A stretch of 64,000 bases of DNA, from assembly GCA_903862935.1 (NCBI GenBank), contig CAIOZY010000025.1, positions 1 to 64,000 of the forward strand, written 5' to 3'. The position numbers and the translations under genes were made by a program. The notes under the pieces are model-generated. The model ran no database searches, was not told the DNA's origin, and saw nothing but the letters and a program-made list of their open reading frames with translations. The stretch comes from an uncultured Opitutaceae bacterium (GTDB lineage: Bacteria; Verrucomicrobiota; Verrucomicrobiia; Opitutales; Opitutaceae). This document shows positions 8,599 to 17,831 of this stretch, one piece after another (the first letter of the stretch is position 1; every line of letters begins with the position of its first letter).

Positions 8599-9744
8599 AT
8601 GAGCCTACCGACTTCTAATCCTGTAGTAACCGGTGTCGAGACCTGGCGCTGCGCGCGCAAAGAGGCCCTCTTTGACTCGGCGCGGACCGGCCGTAGTCCC
8701 ATGGATTGGGATGTGGTGGTGGTCCGGCTGACCACTGCGTGCGGCCGCACAGGCCATGCCACCGCTCTAGCGGCTCGGTCCAGCATCGTCACGCAGGCGT
8801 ACCTCCACGAGATCATCGCCCCGGTAATCCTCAACCGGCCGGTGAGCCAGCGGGAGGCCATTTGGCACGAATTATGGGCGATCGATCGTCATCTGACTTT
8901 CTTTCCGGTGCATCTACCCGGTCCTGTCGACGTGGCTCTATGGGACCTCGCAGCTCAGGCGGCCGGTCTACCGCTTTATCAGTTCATCGGCGAGTGCCGC
9001 ACATCCCTGCCGGTCTATGCAAGCAGTCTGTTCATGCCGAATACTGAGTCCTACGTGGACCAGGTCCGCGCGTACGCTGCCCGCGGTTTCACTGCCTACA
9101 AGGCTCATCCGCCAGGCCCCTGGCGCAAGGACATGGAGGTCCATCGGGCACTGCGGGCCGCCGCCGGACCGGATTTCACCCTGATGACCGACCCTGTGGC
9201 TGACTATGCCCTCGAGGAGGCGATCCGAGTCGGCCGCGACCTGGAGCACCTTTCGTACCACTGGTACGAGGAGCCATTCCGCGACTTTGAGGTGCAGAAA
9301 TACGCGCGGCTTTGCGCCGCGCTGGACATTCCAATCGCCGCCACGGAGACGACCCGCGGCGGGCCGTGGGGTGTCGCCCAGTCAATCGCCTGCAACGCCG
9401 TGGACATCGTGCGAGCGGACGTTTCCTGGAAAGCGGGCGTCACAGGAACCCTGAAGATAGCGCACCTCGCCGAAGCCCATGGCCTGCGCTGCGAGATCCA
9501 CTGTACGACGATGGGGTTCATGGACATCGCGAACCTCCACGTGAGCTGCGCGATCCGCAACTGCGAGTATTTCGAACTGCTCGTCCCTGAAGAGCCGTTC
9601 CGCTTTCCGATGAAGGATCCCTATCCGATCGACCTGGCCGGGACAGCGCATGTCCCGCAGAAGCCGGGCCTTGGCGTGGATCTTGACTGGGATGCGATCG
9701 ACCGGACGTGCGTCGAGCATCGCGTAACCCGGGCCCGGGTTTGA
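8599..9744 (+). CDS. Enolase-superfamily (mandelate racemase-like) dehydratase with KxH motif
   Basis: A 381-aa enolase-superfamily protein closing the rraA-uxaA unit. The barrel keeps metal ligands in LMTDPV, WYEEPF and AATETT, and an Asp/His pair in RADVSW and CEIHCT. The usual KxK base motif is KAH (in AYKAHPPG), and the usual DxN of strand 3 is DPV, so it belongs to a different functional subgroup from the paralogue at 1104. It is probably a sugar-acid dehydratase or epimerase; the substrate is not assignable. The start is ATG 8599, 34 bp after the uxaA stop; upstream in-frame codons lie in uxaA. Confidence 0.8.
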   Translation: MSLPTSNPVVTGVETWRCARKEALFDSARTGRSPMDWDVVVVRLTTACGRTGHATALAARSSIVTQAYLHEIIAPVILNRPVSQREAIWHELWAIDRHLTFFPVHLPGPVDVALWDLAAQAAGLPLYQFIGECRTSLPVYASSLFMPNTESYVDQVRAYAARGFTAYKAHPPGPWRKDMEVHRALRAAAGPDFTLMTDPVADYALEEAIRVGRDLEHLSYHWYEEPFRDFEVQKYARLCAALDIPIAATETTRGGPWGVAQSIACNAVDIVRADVSWKAGVTGTLKIAHLAEAHGLRCEIHCTTMGFMDIANLHVSCAIRNCEYFELLVPEEPFRFPMKDPYPIDLAGTAHVPQKPGLGVDLDWDAIDRTCVEHRVTRARV

Positions 9745-9752
9745 TGGCCCGG

Positions 9753-10802
9753 TCAGATCTCGACCTGAACCTTCAGCACACGGGATTTGTCGGCAGCTAG
9801 GCGGATGGCCTCGACGGATTCCTTGAACGGAAGTACCCTGCTGATTAGCGGCTTCAGGTTGATGCGGCCTGCCGCAACCAGCCGGATCGCCTCCCCAAAG
9901 ACGTTCCCGTAGCGCATCGAGCCAACGAGATTGATCTCGCGGATCATGACCAGGTTGACCGGGAGAGGGATATCCTCAGTGCCGAGCGTTCCGACCTGCA
10001 CAATCGTCCCGCCAGGCCGGACAAGGTCAAAAGCCTGCCGAAGGGCCGAACGGGCGCCGGAGGCTTCAAAGACAACGTCGAATCCCTCGCCCGTGAGCTC
10101 GCGCACCTGTTCTCGCAAGCCTTGTGCCGTCGGATCGAGGGCGACATCGAGGCCAAGGGAAACCGCGTTCTTGCGGCGTGCCTCGACAATGTCGCTCACC
10201 GCGACCGGAACCGCTCCATAGGCCCGCGCTGCCAGGCCAACCAAGACCCCAATCGTACCGCCGCCAGCGACAAGAACGCGCTTGCCGGCGACACCCCTGC
10301 TGCGCCTCACGGCGTGGAGAGCAACAGCGAATGGCTCCATCATGGCACCCAGCCCGTCGTCCATCCCCGAAGGTAACAGGTGGCACTGGTCCGCCCTGAC
10401 TGCGACGAATTCCGCCCATGCACCGTCCGTCGGCGGTTTGGTGCTCGCGCTTCCGAGCATGATCGTCTTGCGGCACAGGTTGAGTCGTCCGTCTCTGCAA
10501 TAGTCGCAAACGCCGCAGGCCCGCGCAGGGTTTACGGCCACTCGATCCCCCACCCTAAGTGTCTCCACGCCATCGCCCACGGTCTCGACCTCTGCACTCA
10601 CCTCGTGCCCCAGGGTGAAGGGCCTGTCTGGAACGAACGCCGCGCACGAGCCGTCCTCAAAATAGTGAAGATCGGATCCGCAGATCCCAACCCTACGGCA
10701 ACGCAGGAGTACCATTCCGGGCTTTGCCTCTGGACGGCTACGCGTCTCAAGACGTAGGTCCTTTGCGCCGTGCAACACAGCGGCCATCATCGTAGCGTTC
10801 AT
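9753..10802 (-). CDS. Zinc-dependent alcohol/polyol dehydrogenase (idonate-5-dehydrogenase-like)
   Basis: A 349-aa medium-chain dehydrogenase. Catalytic zinc ligands are seen in GICGSDLHYF and the following GHE. The structural zinc lobe is CGVCDYCRDGRLNLC (four Cys), and the Rossmann motif is GGGTIGVLVG followed by an acidic residue in VAVSDIVEA, suggesting NAD. It resembles L-idonate 5-dehydrogenase/sorbitol dehydrogenases and would oxidise a sugar-acid hydroxyl to a ketone in the cytosol. ATG 10802 gives the normal family N-terminus; a longer frame upstream is spurious. It runs convergently into the plus-strand dehydratase with 8 bp between stops, and is downstream of SDR paralogue 2. Confidence 0.88.
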   Translation of the reverse strand: MNATMMAAVLHGAKDLRLETRSRPEAKPGMVLLRCRRVGICGSDLHYFEDGSCAAFVPDRPFTLGHEVSAEVETVGDGVETLRVGDRVAVNPARACGVCDYCRDGRLNLCRKTIMLGSASTKPPTDGAWAEFVAVRADQCHLLPSGMDDGLGAMMEPFAVALHAVRRSRGVAGKRVLVAGGGTIGVLVGLAARAYGAVPVAVSDIVEARRKNAVSLGLDVALDPTAQGLREQVRELTGEGFDVVFEASGARSALRQAFDLVRPGGTIVQVGTLGTEDIPLPVNLVMIREINLVGSMRYGNVFGEAIRLVAAGRINLKPLISRVLPFKESVEAIRLAADKSRVLKVQVEI

Positions 10803-10885
10803 TTTGTGGGTTTGGGTTATCGAGTGGATCTTATTAGGGTATCGAAGAATCTGGCATTGTCGAAAGGGGCCCCTTTCGGGTCGCG

Positions 10886-11659
10886 TCAGAATCCAATGCT
10901 GGCTCCGCCGTCCACCGGGAGAACCACGCCTGTCACGAACTGGGCTGCCGGCGAGGTCAGGTAGACAGCCGCCCATCCAATGTCGTCGGGTTGGCCGAAC
11001 CGGGCCATGGGAGTGCGGCTGATGATCTTCTGAACCCTCCCCGGATCGCCCACCAGCGCTTTCCGGGCCATCTCTGTTTCTATCCATCCCGGAGCAACCG
11101 CATTTACCCTGACCCCATGGGGCGATAGCTCGGAGGCCAATGTTCGCACCATTCCAACATACGCCGACTTGGCAGCGCTATAGGCCACCACAAGCGGAAT
11201 CCCCATCAGGGAGGCCATGGAGGCGGTAAAGAGGATCGAGCCGCTCCGCCGGGCGACCATGCCGGGAGCGACGTGACGGGTGAGCTCATGTGCAGCCACC
11301 ACATGGGTCGTGAGGACAGCTTGAAACTCGGCGTGCGTCGTGTCTACGGCCGGCTTTTTAAGGTGGATCCCGGCATTGTTCACCAGGCACGAAATCGGTC
11401 CCCATTTGGCGGTGATGCGCTCGACGAGAGCAGGGGTCTCGTCAAGCTTAGTGATGTCGTGCTCCAGGTAGCCTACGCGCTCGCCCAGTTCCCGCGCGGT
11501 CTGCGCGAGCTCCGACTCGACCAGGCCGACCAGTATCGTCTGGGCACCAGCCGCGTGCATCCGGCTGGCGATCGCCCTTCCAATGCCGGTTCCTCCGCCG
11601 GTTATAACAGCCGTCTGGCCGCGCAATGAGAAGGCTTCTGGGAATGATTGGGGTGCCAT
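10886..11659 (-). CDS. SDR-family oxidoreductase (paralogue 2)
   Basis: A 257-aa classical SDR with TGGGTGIG near residue 18, NNAG, the catalytic YSAAK and the terminal DGGAS. It shares HLKKPAVDTT and PGWIETEMA with the SDR at 18189 and is clearly related to the one at 313; the three probably arose by duplication and may handle different uronate-derived keto acids. A GGAG sequence precedes ATG 11659. It lies upstream of the zinc dehydrogenase on the same strand, so the two may form a two-step oxidation/reduction pair. The substrate is unknown. Confidence 0.85.
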   Translation of the reverse strand: MAPQSFPEAFSLRGQTAVITGGGTGIGRAIASRMHAAGAQTILVGLVESELAQTARELGERVGYLEHDITKLDETPALVERITAKWGPISCLVNNAGIHLKKPAVDTTHAEFQAVLTTHVVAAHELTRHVAPGMVARRSGSILFTASMASLMGIPLVVAYSAAKSAYVGMVRTLASELSPHGVRVNAVAPGWIETEMARKALVGDPGRVQKIISRTPMARFGQPDDIGWAAVYLTSPAAQFVTGVVLPVDGGASIGF

Positions 11660-11736
11660 AAGATTCGTGCTCCGGTGCAGCTTTTGTTAGCGGTCTATTA
11701 GGGCGGTTTGCGTGATTTAAGAGTCTCTTGGTCTTC

Positions 11737-12885
11737 TCAGATACACCCAGTAGCTTTGGCCAAAAGCTGGGAATACCTCACGAAGTTCGGCCATGAGACA
11801 TCCGGGGGAACCCCGTGGTCACAGGACGGGATGAAGCCTCCGGCGTCGATTGCAGGCCTTAGGCGCTCGATCTCGCGGACGATCGTGTCGCCGCCGGCAG
11901 CCATCGCGCGCTTGTCGACTCCACCGCGGTATGCCATCCGCGTTCCGTAGAGCCTGCGGTAGGCCGGCAGATCGTTGCCCGCCGCGACCTCGAGCGGAGA
12001 GTTGCAGTTGAATCCTGCCTCGATGAATAGCGGGATGAGCATCCCAACATGCCCGTCGGAATCGACCTCGAACACCGGGACACCGGCCCCACGGGCCTGC
12101 GTGGACCAGGCCGTCCAACACGGCATGAGAAATCGCCGGACCATCTCAGGCCCAATCATCGGCTTCTCCTTATACGCCATATCCTCCGATACCTTGATGA
12201 AATCGGGCTGATAATGGGGAAGGATCCGCCCGAGCATAACGGAGACAAAGTGCTGCCAGAATTCAGTCATCTCCTGGACAAAATCCGGATCATCGTGGAG
12301 GAGAACGCACAGGTTCTCAAAGCCCAGCCACTCCCTGAGCTGCCAAAAGGGCCCGGGAATATCCATCACGGTGACGTAAGGACGGTCGCGAAGCGCATCG
12401 CAACGGGAGATGAAGTCAGTCGACAGCCGGCGGGAGTCCATTGGATCGTAGCGGCTCTTCAGGCCAGCCCAGTCCTCCCGGGAATCAACAGGGCATTTTA
12501 TCCAAGAACGGGTTACGAAATCTACTGGATTGCGAAGATACGTGACATCGAATTCGTCAGATATCTCACAGATATTGCCCTTCCAATCCTGCACAATCAG
12601 CGTCCCGCGGGCGCCGGGACTCGGCGGTGGCCGGCGCTCGATGACCTTCTCCTCAAACTGCGGAATCATCAGGAAGTTCGTCTCCAACGGGACCTTCTCG
12701 ACCGCCGGATCTGCCGGGATCCCGATCAACTCCCCCAAATAGGCATCAACATCGGTCACATGCTCCGGCAGTCCTTGCCGATGCCAGACCTCGCGGGTCG
12801 ATTTACGCCCGAAACCCGGGTCGAACGGCACGTGGTCTGGCGTGCCGAACGTCAGTGTGGCTACAAAGCGCTGGCGTGGTGTCAT
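11737..12885 (-). CDS. UroD-superfamily protein (copy 2)
   Basis: A 382-aa protein with the UroD-family opening MTPRQRFVATLTFGTPDHVP and a (beta/alpha)8 pattern. The region that carries the zinc His-x-Cys in MtaA reads FEVDSDGHVGMLIP here, so a different metal or no metal is likely. The ending, SCDHGVPPDVSW, contains a Cys-x-His. ATG 12885 gives the usual family start; a longer frame adds an unrelated leader. It sits 20 bp downstream of a small membrane protein gene and in the same minus-strand block as the corrinoid protein. A methyltransferase role is inferred from context only. Confidence 0.7.
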   Translation of the reverse strand: MTPRQRFVATLTFGTPDHVPFDPGFGRKSTREVWHRQGLPEHVTDVDAYLGELIGIPADPAVEKVPLETNFLMIPQFEEKVIERRPPPSPGARGTLIVQDWKGNICEISDEFDVTYLRNPVDFVTRSWIKCPVDSREDWAGLKSRYDPMDSRRLSTDFISRCDALRDRPYVTVMDIPGPFWQLREWLGFENLCVLLHDDPDFVQEMTEFWQHFVSVMLGRILPHYQPDFIKVSEDMAYKEKPMIGPEMVRRFLMPCWTAWSTQARGAGVPVFEVDSDGHVGMLIPLFIEAGFNCNSPLEVAAGNDLPAYRRLYGTRMAYRGGVDKRAMAAGGDTIVREIERLRPAIDAGGFIPSCDHGVPPDVSWPNFVRYSQLLAKATGCI

Positions 12886-12905
12886 GGGAGAGTGTCGGCG
12901 GACGG

Positions 12906-13508
12906 TCAATATAAACACTGAGGCTGAAATTCGCGCGGGACAATGCAACGATCGGTCGCCGTCAAGCAGGCAATGAACGCGCCGGCAAAGCCCACATCAC
13001 CGGTAAGGGCGCTGCGCAGGGATATCCACGACGGCGGAAAGCATGGCAGACCGACGGTCTGCGCCTGCACCCAACCCGGTAAATTGCCTGCGTACTCGGG
13101 TGCGGCAATCCACGCCCCGGTATTGGTAACCACATAAAACAGGAGGGAAGCCGCCTCCCCTGCGGTTACCACGGTCAGGAATCGGGGATGGGCCCCGAGA
13201 GCCAAACCGAGCAAACCGATGAGTACTAGCGCTCCATTCCGCAGCGCGAGTCCGCTGCTGAATCTCGGCCCCGAATAGGGGACATTCAAGACCGCGTCCG
13301 ACGTGAAAAACGCTGCCAGCGGTAGCCAGAGTGCAACCCAGCGGGGAAACAGAAGACCCCCGCACAGTGCGATTGCCGTCACGGGCGCTAAGTTGTGCAA
13401 CCACCCAGAATGTACGTCGGCTGTCAACGCCGCTCCAAATCGGCAGATGATCGCGACAGCAAACACGGTCAATGGGCCAATTTGGTTCATGATCTGATCC
13501 GTCTTCAT
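12906..13508 (-). CDS. Small integral membrane protein, DUF6580-like putative transporter
   Basis: A 200-aa, strongly hydrophobic protein with about five to six predicted transmembrane segments. It has the pattern LAPVTAIALCGGLLFPRW followed by a polar Ser-Asp at FFTSDAVLN, which recalls the DUF6580 family of putative transport proteins (S-component-like). The chosen start is ATG 13508; a 16-residue extension to 13556 has no support. It lies between the corrinoid protein and UroD copy 2 on one strand, so it may move a substrate or cofactor for that set. The function is unproven. Confidence 0.65.
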   Translation of the reverse strand: MKTDQIMNQIGPLTVFAVAIICRFGAALTADVHSGWLHNLAPVTAIALCGGLLFPRWVALWLPLAAFFTSDAVLNVPYSGPRFSSGLALRNGALVLIGLLGLALGAHPRFLTVVTAGEAASLLFYVVTNTGAWIAAPEYAGNLPGWVQAQTVGLPCFPPSWISLRSALTGDVGFAGAFIACLTATDRCIVPREFQPQCLY

Positions 13509-13637
13509 GAATCCAGGGGACAGCGTGTCTCGTATAACTTGGGCAGGAAACCCCATGGCAACATCGACATGGAGTTGCTGCCCAAACTCGAATCCGAGGC
13601 TGCGTACCGGCCCTTCTGTGACGCGGCTGTGTTCATG

Positions 13638-14381
13638 TCAGGCTGCCCCGACTAGCGCCAGGGCTTGATCTACAGCCTCGCCCGCATTGGCCGCGTATCC
13701 GTCGGCCCCGATCTCATCCGCGAACCGCTGGCTGATCGGCGCACCCCCAACCATGATCTTGACCGCCGGGCCTTCGCTTGCGCGGATCGCGCGGACCGCC
13801 TTTATCATCGCCGGCATCGTGGTAGTCAGAAGGCCCGACAAGCCCACGATTCTCGGCCTGTGCTCCTTGATCGCCGTGATGAACTTGGCCGGGGGCACAT
13901 TTGTGCCGAGGTCGATCACCTTGAAGTTCGCACCCTTCCACATGATCGTAACCAGGTCCTTGCCGATGTCGTGCAAGTCACCCTGAACAGTGCCGATAAT
14001 CGCCGTGTATTTTGGCCTGATACCAGCCGCCACAAGGCGCGGTTCCAGGATTGCCATCGCCTCCTTCATGGCTCGGGCCGAGACGAGCATCTCAGGCACG
14101 AAGATCAGACTCCTCTTAAACTTCTCGCCGACGGCCGCCATCGCCGGGACCAGCGCCTGATTGACGATCTCTACGGGGTCGATGCCATCAGCAAGGGCGC
14201 GCTGCACGAACACCTTGCCATCCTTACTCTTGCCGGCTTCGACAGCGTGGGAAAGCTGCTCGAGAATAGGCACTAAAGAACGGCGATTACTGCGACCCGC
14301 CTCATGCGCCGGCGCCTCGGATATCCTAGACGGTGATGGAGATAGATAGGTCGCCGGACGGGCAGTTGATAAAACCGACAT
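13638..14381 (-). CDS. Corrinoid (B12)-binding methyltransferase protein
   Basis: A 247-aa MtaC/MtbC/MetH-type corrinoid protein. A helical cap domain (about residues 35-120, with FVPEMLVSARAM) precedes the Rossmann-like B12 domain. The B12 signature is complete: DLHDIG with the lower-ligand His at 137, then the SxL segment LSGLL, then GGAPIS. Such proteins carry the methyl group between a substrate-specific methyltransferase and an acceptor enzyme. It starts 23 bp after UroD copy 3 ends, the typical pairing of a methyltransferase with its corrinoid partner. No reactivase (RACE/RamA-type ferredoxin) is seen in the window. About 30 N-terminal residues before the cap are low-complexity. Confidence 0.9.
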   Translation of the reverse strand: MSVLSTARPATYLSPSPSRISEAPAHEAGRSNRRSLVPILEQLSHAVEAGKSKDGKVFVQRALADGIDPVEIVNQALVPAMAAVGEKFKRSLIFVPEMLVSARAMKEAMAILEPRLVAAGIRPKYTAIIGTVQGDLHDIGKDLVTIMWKGANFKVIDLGTNVPPAKFITAIKEHRPRIVGLSGLLTTTMPAMIKAVRAIRASEGPAVKIMVGGAPISQRFADEIGADGYAANAGEAVDQALALVGAA

Positions 14382-14404
14382 TGGCGTCAGAGTCGCGCAC
14401 CGAC

Positions 14405-15388
14405 TCAGGTGGAGTATCCCGTGTTCAACTTCTTGAGCTCGTCCACCATCGCTAGCACGTTCGCTGGAATGGCGTAGTCCGGGATACTGTTGGCGCTTGA
14501 GATCATGTAACCGCCGCCGGGCGCCCCGTCCTTCATGCATCGTCGCACCTCGTTGCGGATGTCCTCGGTAGAGCCACGCGACAAGGTATCGACACTCACA
14601 TTGCCCACGAGGCACACTTTGCTCCCGTACTGTTGCTTCATCTCCTTTAGGGACATGCATTCTGGTTCAATCGGATGCAGGCCATTCATTCCCAGTGTGA
14701 GCAGGTCCTTGAGAACCGGACGAAGATCCCCGTCACTGTGATAAACCCACGGCAGCGGTATGGAGTGAGCCGCTTCCATCACGCACGGCAGAAGTAACTC
14801 GCGAAACATCGCGGGGGACATCATGGAGCCGGAATGGTAAGCGATATCGTCGGCGCATAGGATCACATCCACGCCGCGTCGGCTCATCTCCTGCATGGCG
14901 ACCGAGCACCAGCGAGAGTAGCGCTTCAAGATATGCACGATCAGGTCCGGATCGTCGACTGATGCGAGGGAGAAGCCCTCCAGGTCCATGCTCATGAGCA
15001 TGGCAGACAGACCCAATCGAGTTCTCCCCAGAATGGCGCGCTTCCCCTTGTTTCTTGCAGCCATCTCCTCCAATTCAACGTACAGAGCAGGATCGGTTGG
15101 GTCCTTGAGCGCATCGAGGGCCTCCAGATCATCTCGGGTATGAAGCTTCCCTCCAGTTTGGTAGGTACGCCCGTCCGGAAGCTTCTCCTCGTGCACGCAA
15201 AGGGGCGGAAGCATGGAAAAAACGATCACGTCGAGGCCCAGTTGTTCCGCAACATGGATGCGGACGGAGGCCAATTTCTCGCCAAAAAGCGCAGTTAGAA
15301 CAGGCCTGTCGATATGGGTCTCGAAAAACGGGACCCTATCGGGCTTGCCGAGCTTGAGTGCGCATAAGACGCGTTCTTTTGATGTCAT
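14405..15388 (-). CDS. UroD-superfamily methyltransferase-like protein (copy 3), paired with the corrinoid protein
   Basis: A 327-aa UroD-family protein beginning MTSKERVLCALKLGKPDRVP, the standard family N-terminus, which decides for ATG 15388 over 15406. The zinc region reads WVYHSDGDLRPVL: the His is kept but the Cys is Asp, and the late Cys is replaced (MISSANS). It lies immediately upstream of the corrinoid protein gene in the same direction and is the best candidate for the partner methyltransferase that demethylates the substrate. What is methylated is unknown; a methoxylated sugar acid or other methoxy compound is inferred from the surrounding uronate genes. Confidence 0.75.
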   Translation of the reverse strand: MTSKERVLCALKLGKPDRVPFFETHIDRPVLTALFGEKLASVRIHVAEQLGLDVIVFSMLPPLCVHEEKLPDGRTYQTGGKLHTRDDLEALDALKDPTDPALYVELEEMAARNKGKRAILGRTRLGLSAMLMSMDLEGFSLASVDDPDLIVHILKRYSRWCSVAMQEMSRRGVDVILCADDIAYHSGSMMSPAMFRELLLPCVMEAAHSIPLPWVYHSDGDLRPVLKDLLTLGMNGLHPIEPECMSLKEMKQQYGSKVCLVGNVSVDTLSRGSTEDIRNEVRRCMKDGAPGGGYMISSANSIPDYAIPANVLAMVDELKKLNTGYST

Positions 15389-15491
15389 AAATTCACTTTC
15401 GGGCAAGGCCCAGCCATTCTAGCCCGGCATTCTGCAGCCGGGCTAGGCAGGCTGGCCTCAGGGCTCCTGCTGGGCCGTGCTTAATCGCCGA

Positions 15492-17831
15492 TCAGCGAAA
15501 ATGCACAGTCACCGTGAACGCCACCTGGGTGCCCGGCAGCGGCGCCACTGAGCTGCGGGCCTGCGCCTGATACCAGGCCTTCTTGTTGAGCAGATTGTTC
15601 ACGTTCAAGTTGAAGTTCATGTTGCTCCACTTGAATCCGGCACCCGCGTTGACAACGGTGAAGGCCGGCAGGAAGTAGCCGGGCTGCTCCGGAACGCCCA
15701 GTGCGGTGAAGCCTGCGACCGTCTCGCCGGCAATGTCGCCCTGGTTAATAACGCCAACGAATACGTCAGAGTCCTTAGAGCCACTCTTGGCGAGAACGTT
15801 GAAGTGATAATCGAGCAGCGCGTCCACTGTGGTGTCGGGAATGTTGCGCTGCCGGCGGCCGAAGGCGTCACGCAGCTTGGTATTCGCGTAGCTGAAGATC
15901 ACTGAAAGATCATCGGTGACCCCGCCCCGGACGCTGAACTCGTAGCCGCGACTGGCCAGATTCTCGTAAATGGTCAGAATCGTCGACTGCCCGAGGTTGA
16001 AGAGCGGGTTCTGGTAGGAAACGTTGCTCTGCGTGATCTCAAAGTGGTCTGCCGAGACCGCGATCCGATTGTTGAGGAACGCCGTCTTGACTCCGAATTC
16101 ATTCTGAACCCCGTTCTGCCACATCGGGGCGTTGGAGGCGAGAGCGGCGCTGGTGGAGTAGTTGTAGTAGACCGAAACGTTGGGCAGTACCTTGCCGACC
16201 ACTCCCGCATTATAGGCATCATGCCAGGGCTTAACCGAGGGCATAAGCGGGTTCTTGGTGCTGGAGAAGGTCTTGTCGATGATGGTCCCAGCGAAATTCC
16301 CGGACGAGATGCCGGCCTCGTTGATGTAGGGGATCGAGTAGTCGTTTACGTTTGCATAGGTCCGCGCCCCACCGACTGTGACGAATAGACGGTCATGCAG
16401 GAAGGCGGCGCGCAGATAGCCATAGATCTGAAGGGTAAAAGCGTTTTCCGGGGTGTTGGAATTAGCTGTCGTGAAGGCCGACTTGTCCGGAACAGGCGTG
16501 GAGACATACTGCTGGTAGAGATTGACTGTCGGGACGTTCTTGTCCTGTGCAATGAACCAAACCGGAATCGAACCCTGCTGGTAGGCCCAGCCGACGAGGG
16601 GCTCGATGCCCACTCCGCTCACGTCAAACTTGCCGACGTAATCGTTCTGGAATTGGATCTGCCTGCTCTCCAGATCAAACATGTCGCCGATTTCCACAAG
16701 GGCCAGTGGATTGATCGGGGTCACTCCAATTTCCACGCCTGTGGCAGGATCCCAGGTCTCGGGAGTGGAGGGAGCAGGCCGGATGCTGATGCCGGTGTTC
16801 CAGTGCGAGTAATAAACTTGTCCGGACAGGCGCATGTTGACGCGCTGTCCTAGCGCCGCCGTTAGTTCAAGTTCCGCCGTGTTCTCGCGGGTGATGTACT
16901 GGTTGTACGGGGCGTTCCCGTTGTAGCCGTTGTACATGAAGCCCGGCTGGGTATCGACCGGAAGCGTCATGCCCCTGACTGTGTCAACCGTGGACACCAC
17001 TTCACCGTTCGCGCCGCCGGCTGCCTCTGCTCCCTTGAGGCGCTGGTCGGTGCCGAAATACTTGAAGGTCAGCTTCGCGGTGTCCGAGAACTTGTAGGTG
17101 AATTCCGCAGCAACCGCTTGATAGGTGTTCCGTCCGGGAAGATAAGTGTCCGCATCCTGGTAGGAAGCGATGAAGCGATAGGCCATGTGCTTTGAGTCCC
17201 CAAGCGGGCCGGTCGTGTCCACGCTGGCCTTGTTGGCGTTGAAGTTGCCCACCTGTACAGAAACGTCGGTCGCCCGAGTGAACTGCGGCGACTTGGTGAT
17301 GACGGCGAGCGTTCCGCCCGGCGCCCCGGTCGGCGAGGTGATCGCATCCGGCCCCATGACGACCTCGGCGTGGTCGACGAAGGCGGTGATGAAGTTGGTG
17401 AATTGCCCGTACATGTACGGAATCATGATCCGCGAGAAATTGTCCACCGTAGTGCTGAAGTTCTCGAAGCCACGAAACACCATGCGGTCGTTCTGGCACG
17501 TCGCGCGACCCGCAGTGACTCCGGGCAGGTAGTTCGTCAGGTCAAACATCGAGTTCGGATTGATGTCCTCGAACATCGCCTGCGTCATCACGTAGGTAGT
17601 GGATGGGCTGTCGAGAAGGGTGCCTGCTGTCCGTGCCGCCGATGACGCCTCTGAAGCGTTGTAGCGATCTACGGGGGTGCCAGTCACGCCGAAGACAGGC
17701 AGTTTGACAACTGACTCGTCAGGCGGCGGAGGAGAAATCTGCTGACCGTAGCCGGCCGATGGGGTCACAACCGCGAGTAGCACTCCTGCTAGGAGTTGGG
17801 TCGTACAGAAGAACAGGCGTCTATAGTTCAT
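15492..17831 (-). CDS. TonB-dependent outer-membrane receptor
   Basis: A 779-aa receptor with an N-terminal signal peptide (about residues 1-30, cleavage near GYGQQ), a plug domain (about 45-180; VMGPDAITSPTGAPGG is the typical plug strand) and a C-terminal beta-barrel ending VTVHFR. It imports a substrate, here presumably an oligo-uronide or glycan fragment, across the outer membrane using TonB energy. An operator-like GAACATCGTTTC lies 158 bp upstream, tying it to the uxaC/uxaA genes. It follows the third SDR on the same strand after a 357-bp AT-rich spacer, so it likely has its own promoter. Confidence 0.9.
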   Translation of the reverse strand: MNYRRLFFCTTQLLAGVLLAVVTPSAGYGQQISPPPPDESVVKLPVFGVTGTPVDRYNASEASSAARTAGTLLDSPSTTYVMTQAMFEDINPNSMFDLTNYLPGVTAGRATCQNDRMVFRGFENFSTTVDNFSRIMIPYMYGQFTNFITAFVDHAEVVMGPDAITSPTGAPGGTLAVITKSPQFTRATDVSVQVGNFNANKASVDTTGPLGDSKHMAYRFIASYQDADTYLPGRNTYQAVAAEFTYKFSDTAKLTFKYFGTDQRLKGAEAAGGANGEVVSTVDTVRGMTLPVDTQPGFMYNGYNGNAPYNQYITRENTAELELTAALGQRVNMRLSGQVYYSHWNTGISIRPAPSTPETWDPATGVEIGVTPINPLALVEIGDMFDLESRQIQFQNDYVGKFDVSGVGIEPLVGWAYQQGSIPVWFIAQDKNVPTVNLYQQYVSTPVPDKSAFTTANSNTPENAFTLQIYGYLRAAFLHDRLFVTVGGARTYANVNDYSIPYINEAGISSGNFAGTIIDKTFSSTKNPLMPSVKPWHDAYNAGVVGKVLPNVSVYYNYSTSAALASNAPMWQNGVQNEFGVKTAFLNNRIAVSADHFEITQSNVSYQNPLFNLGQSTILTIYENLASRGYEFSVRGGVTDDLSVIFSYANTKLRDAFGRRQRNIPDTTVDALLDYHFNVLAKSGSKDSDVFVGVINQGDIAGETVAGFTALGVPEQPGYFLPAFTVVNAGAGFKWSNMNFNLNVNNLLNKKAWYQAQARSSVAPLPGTQVAFTVTVHFR

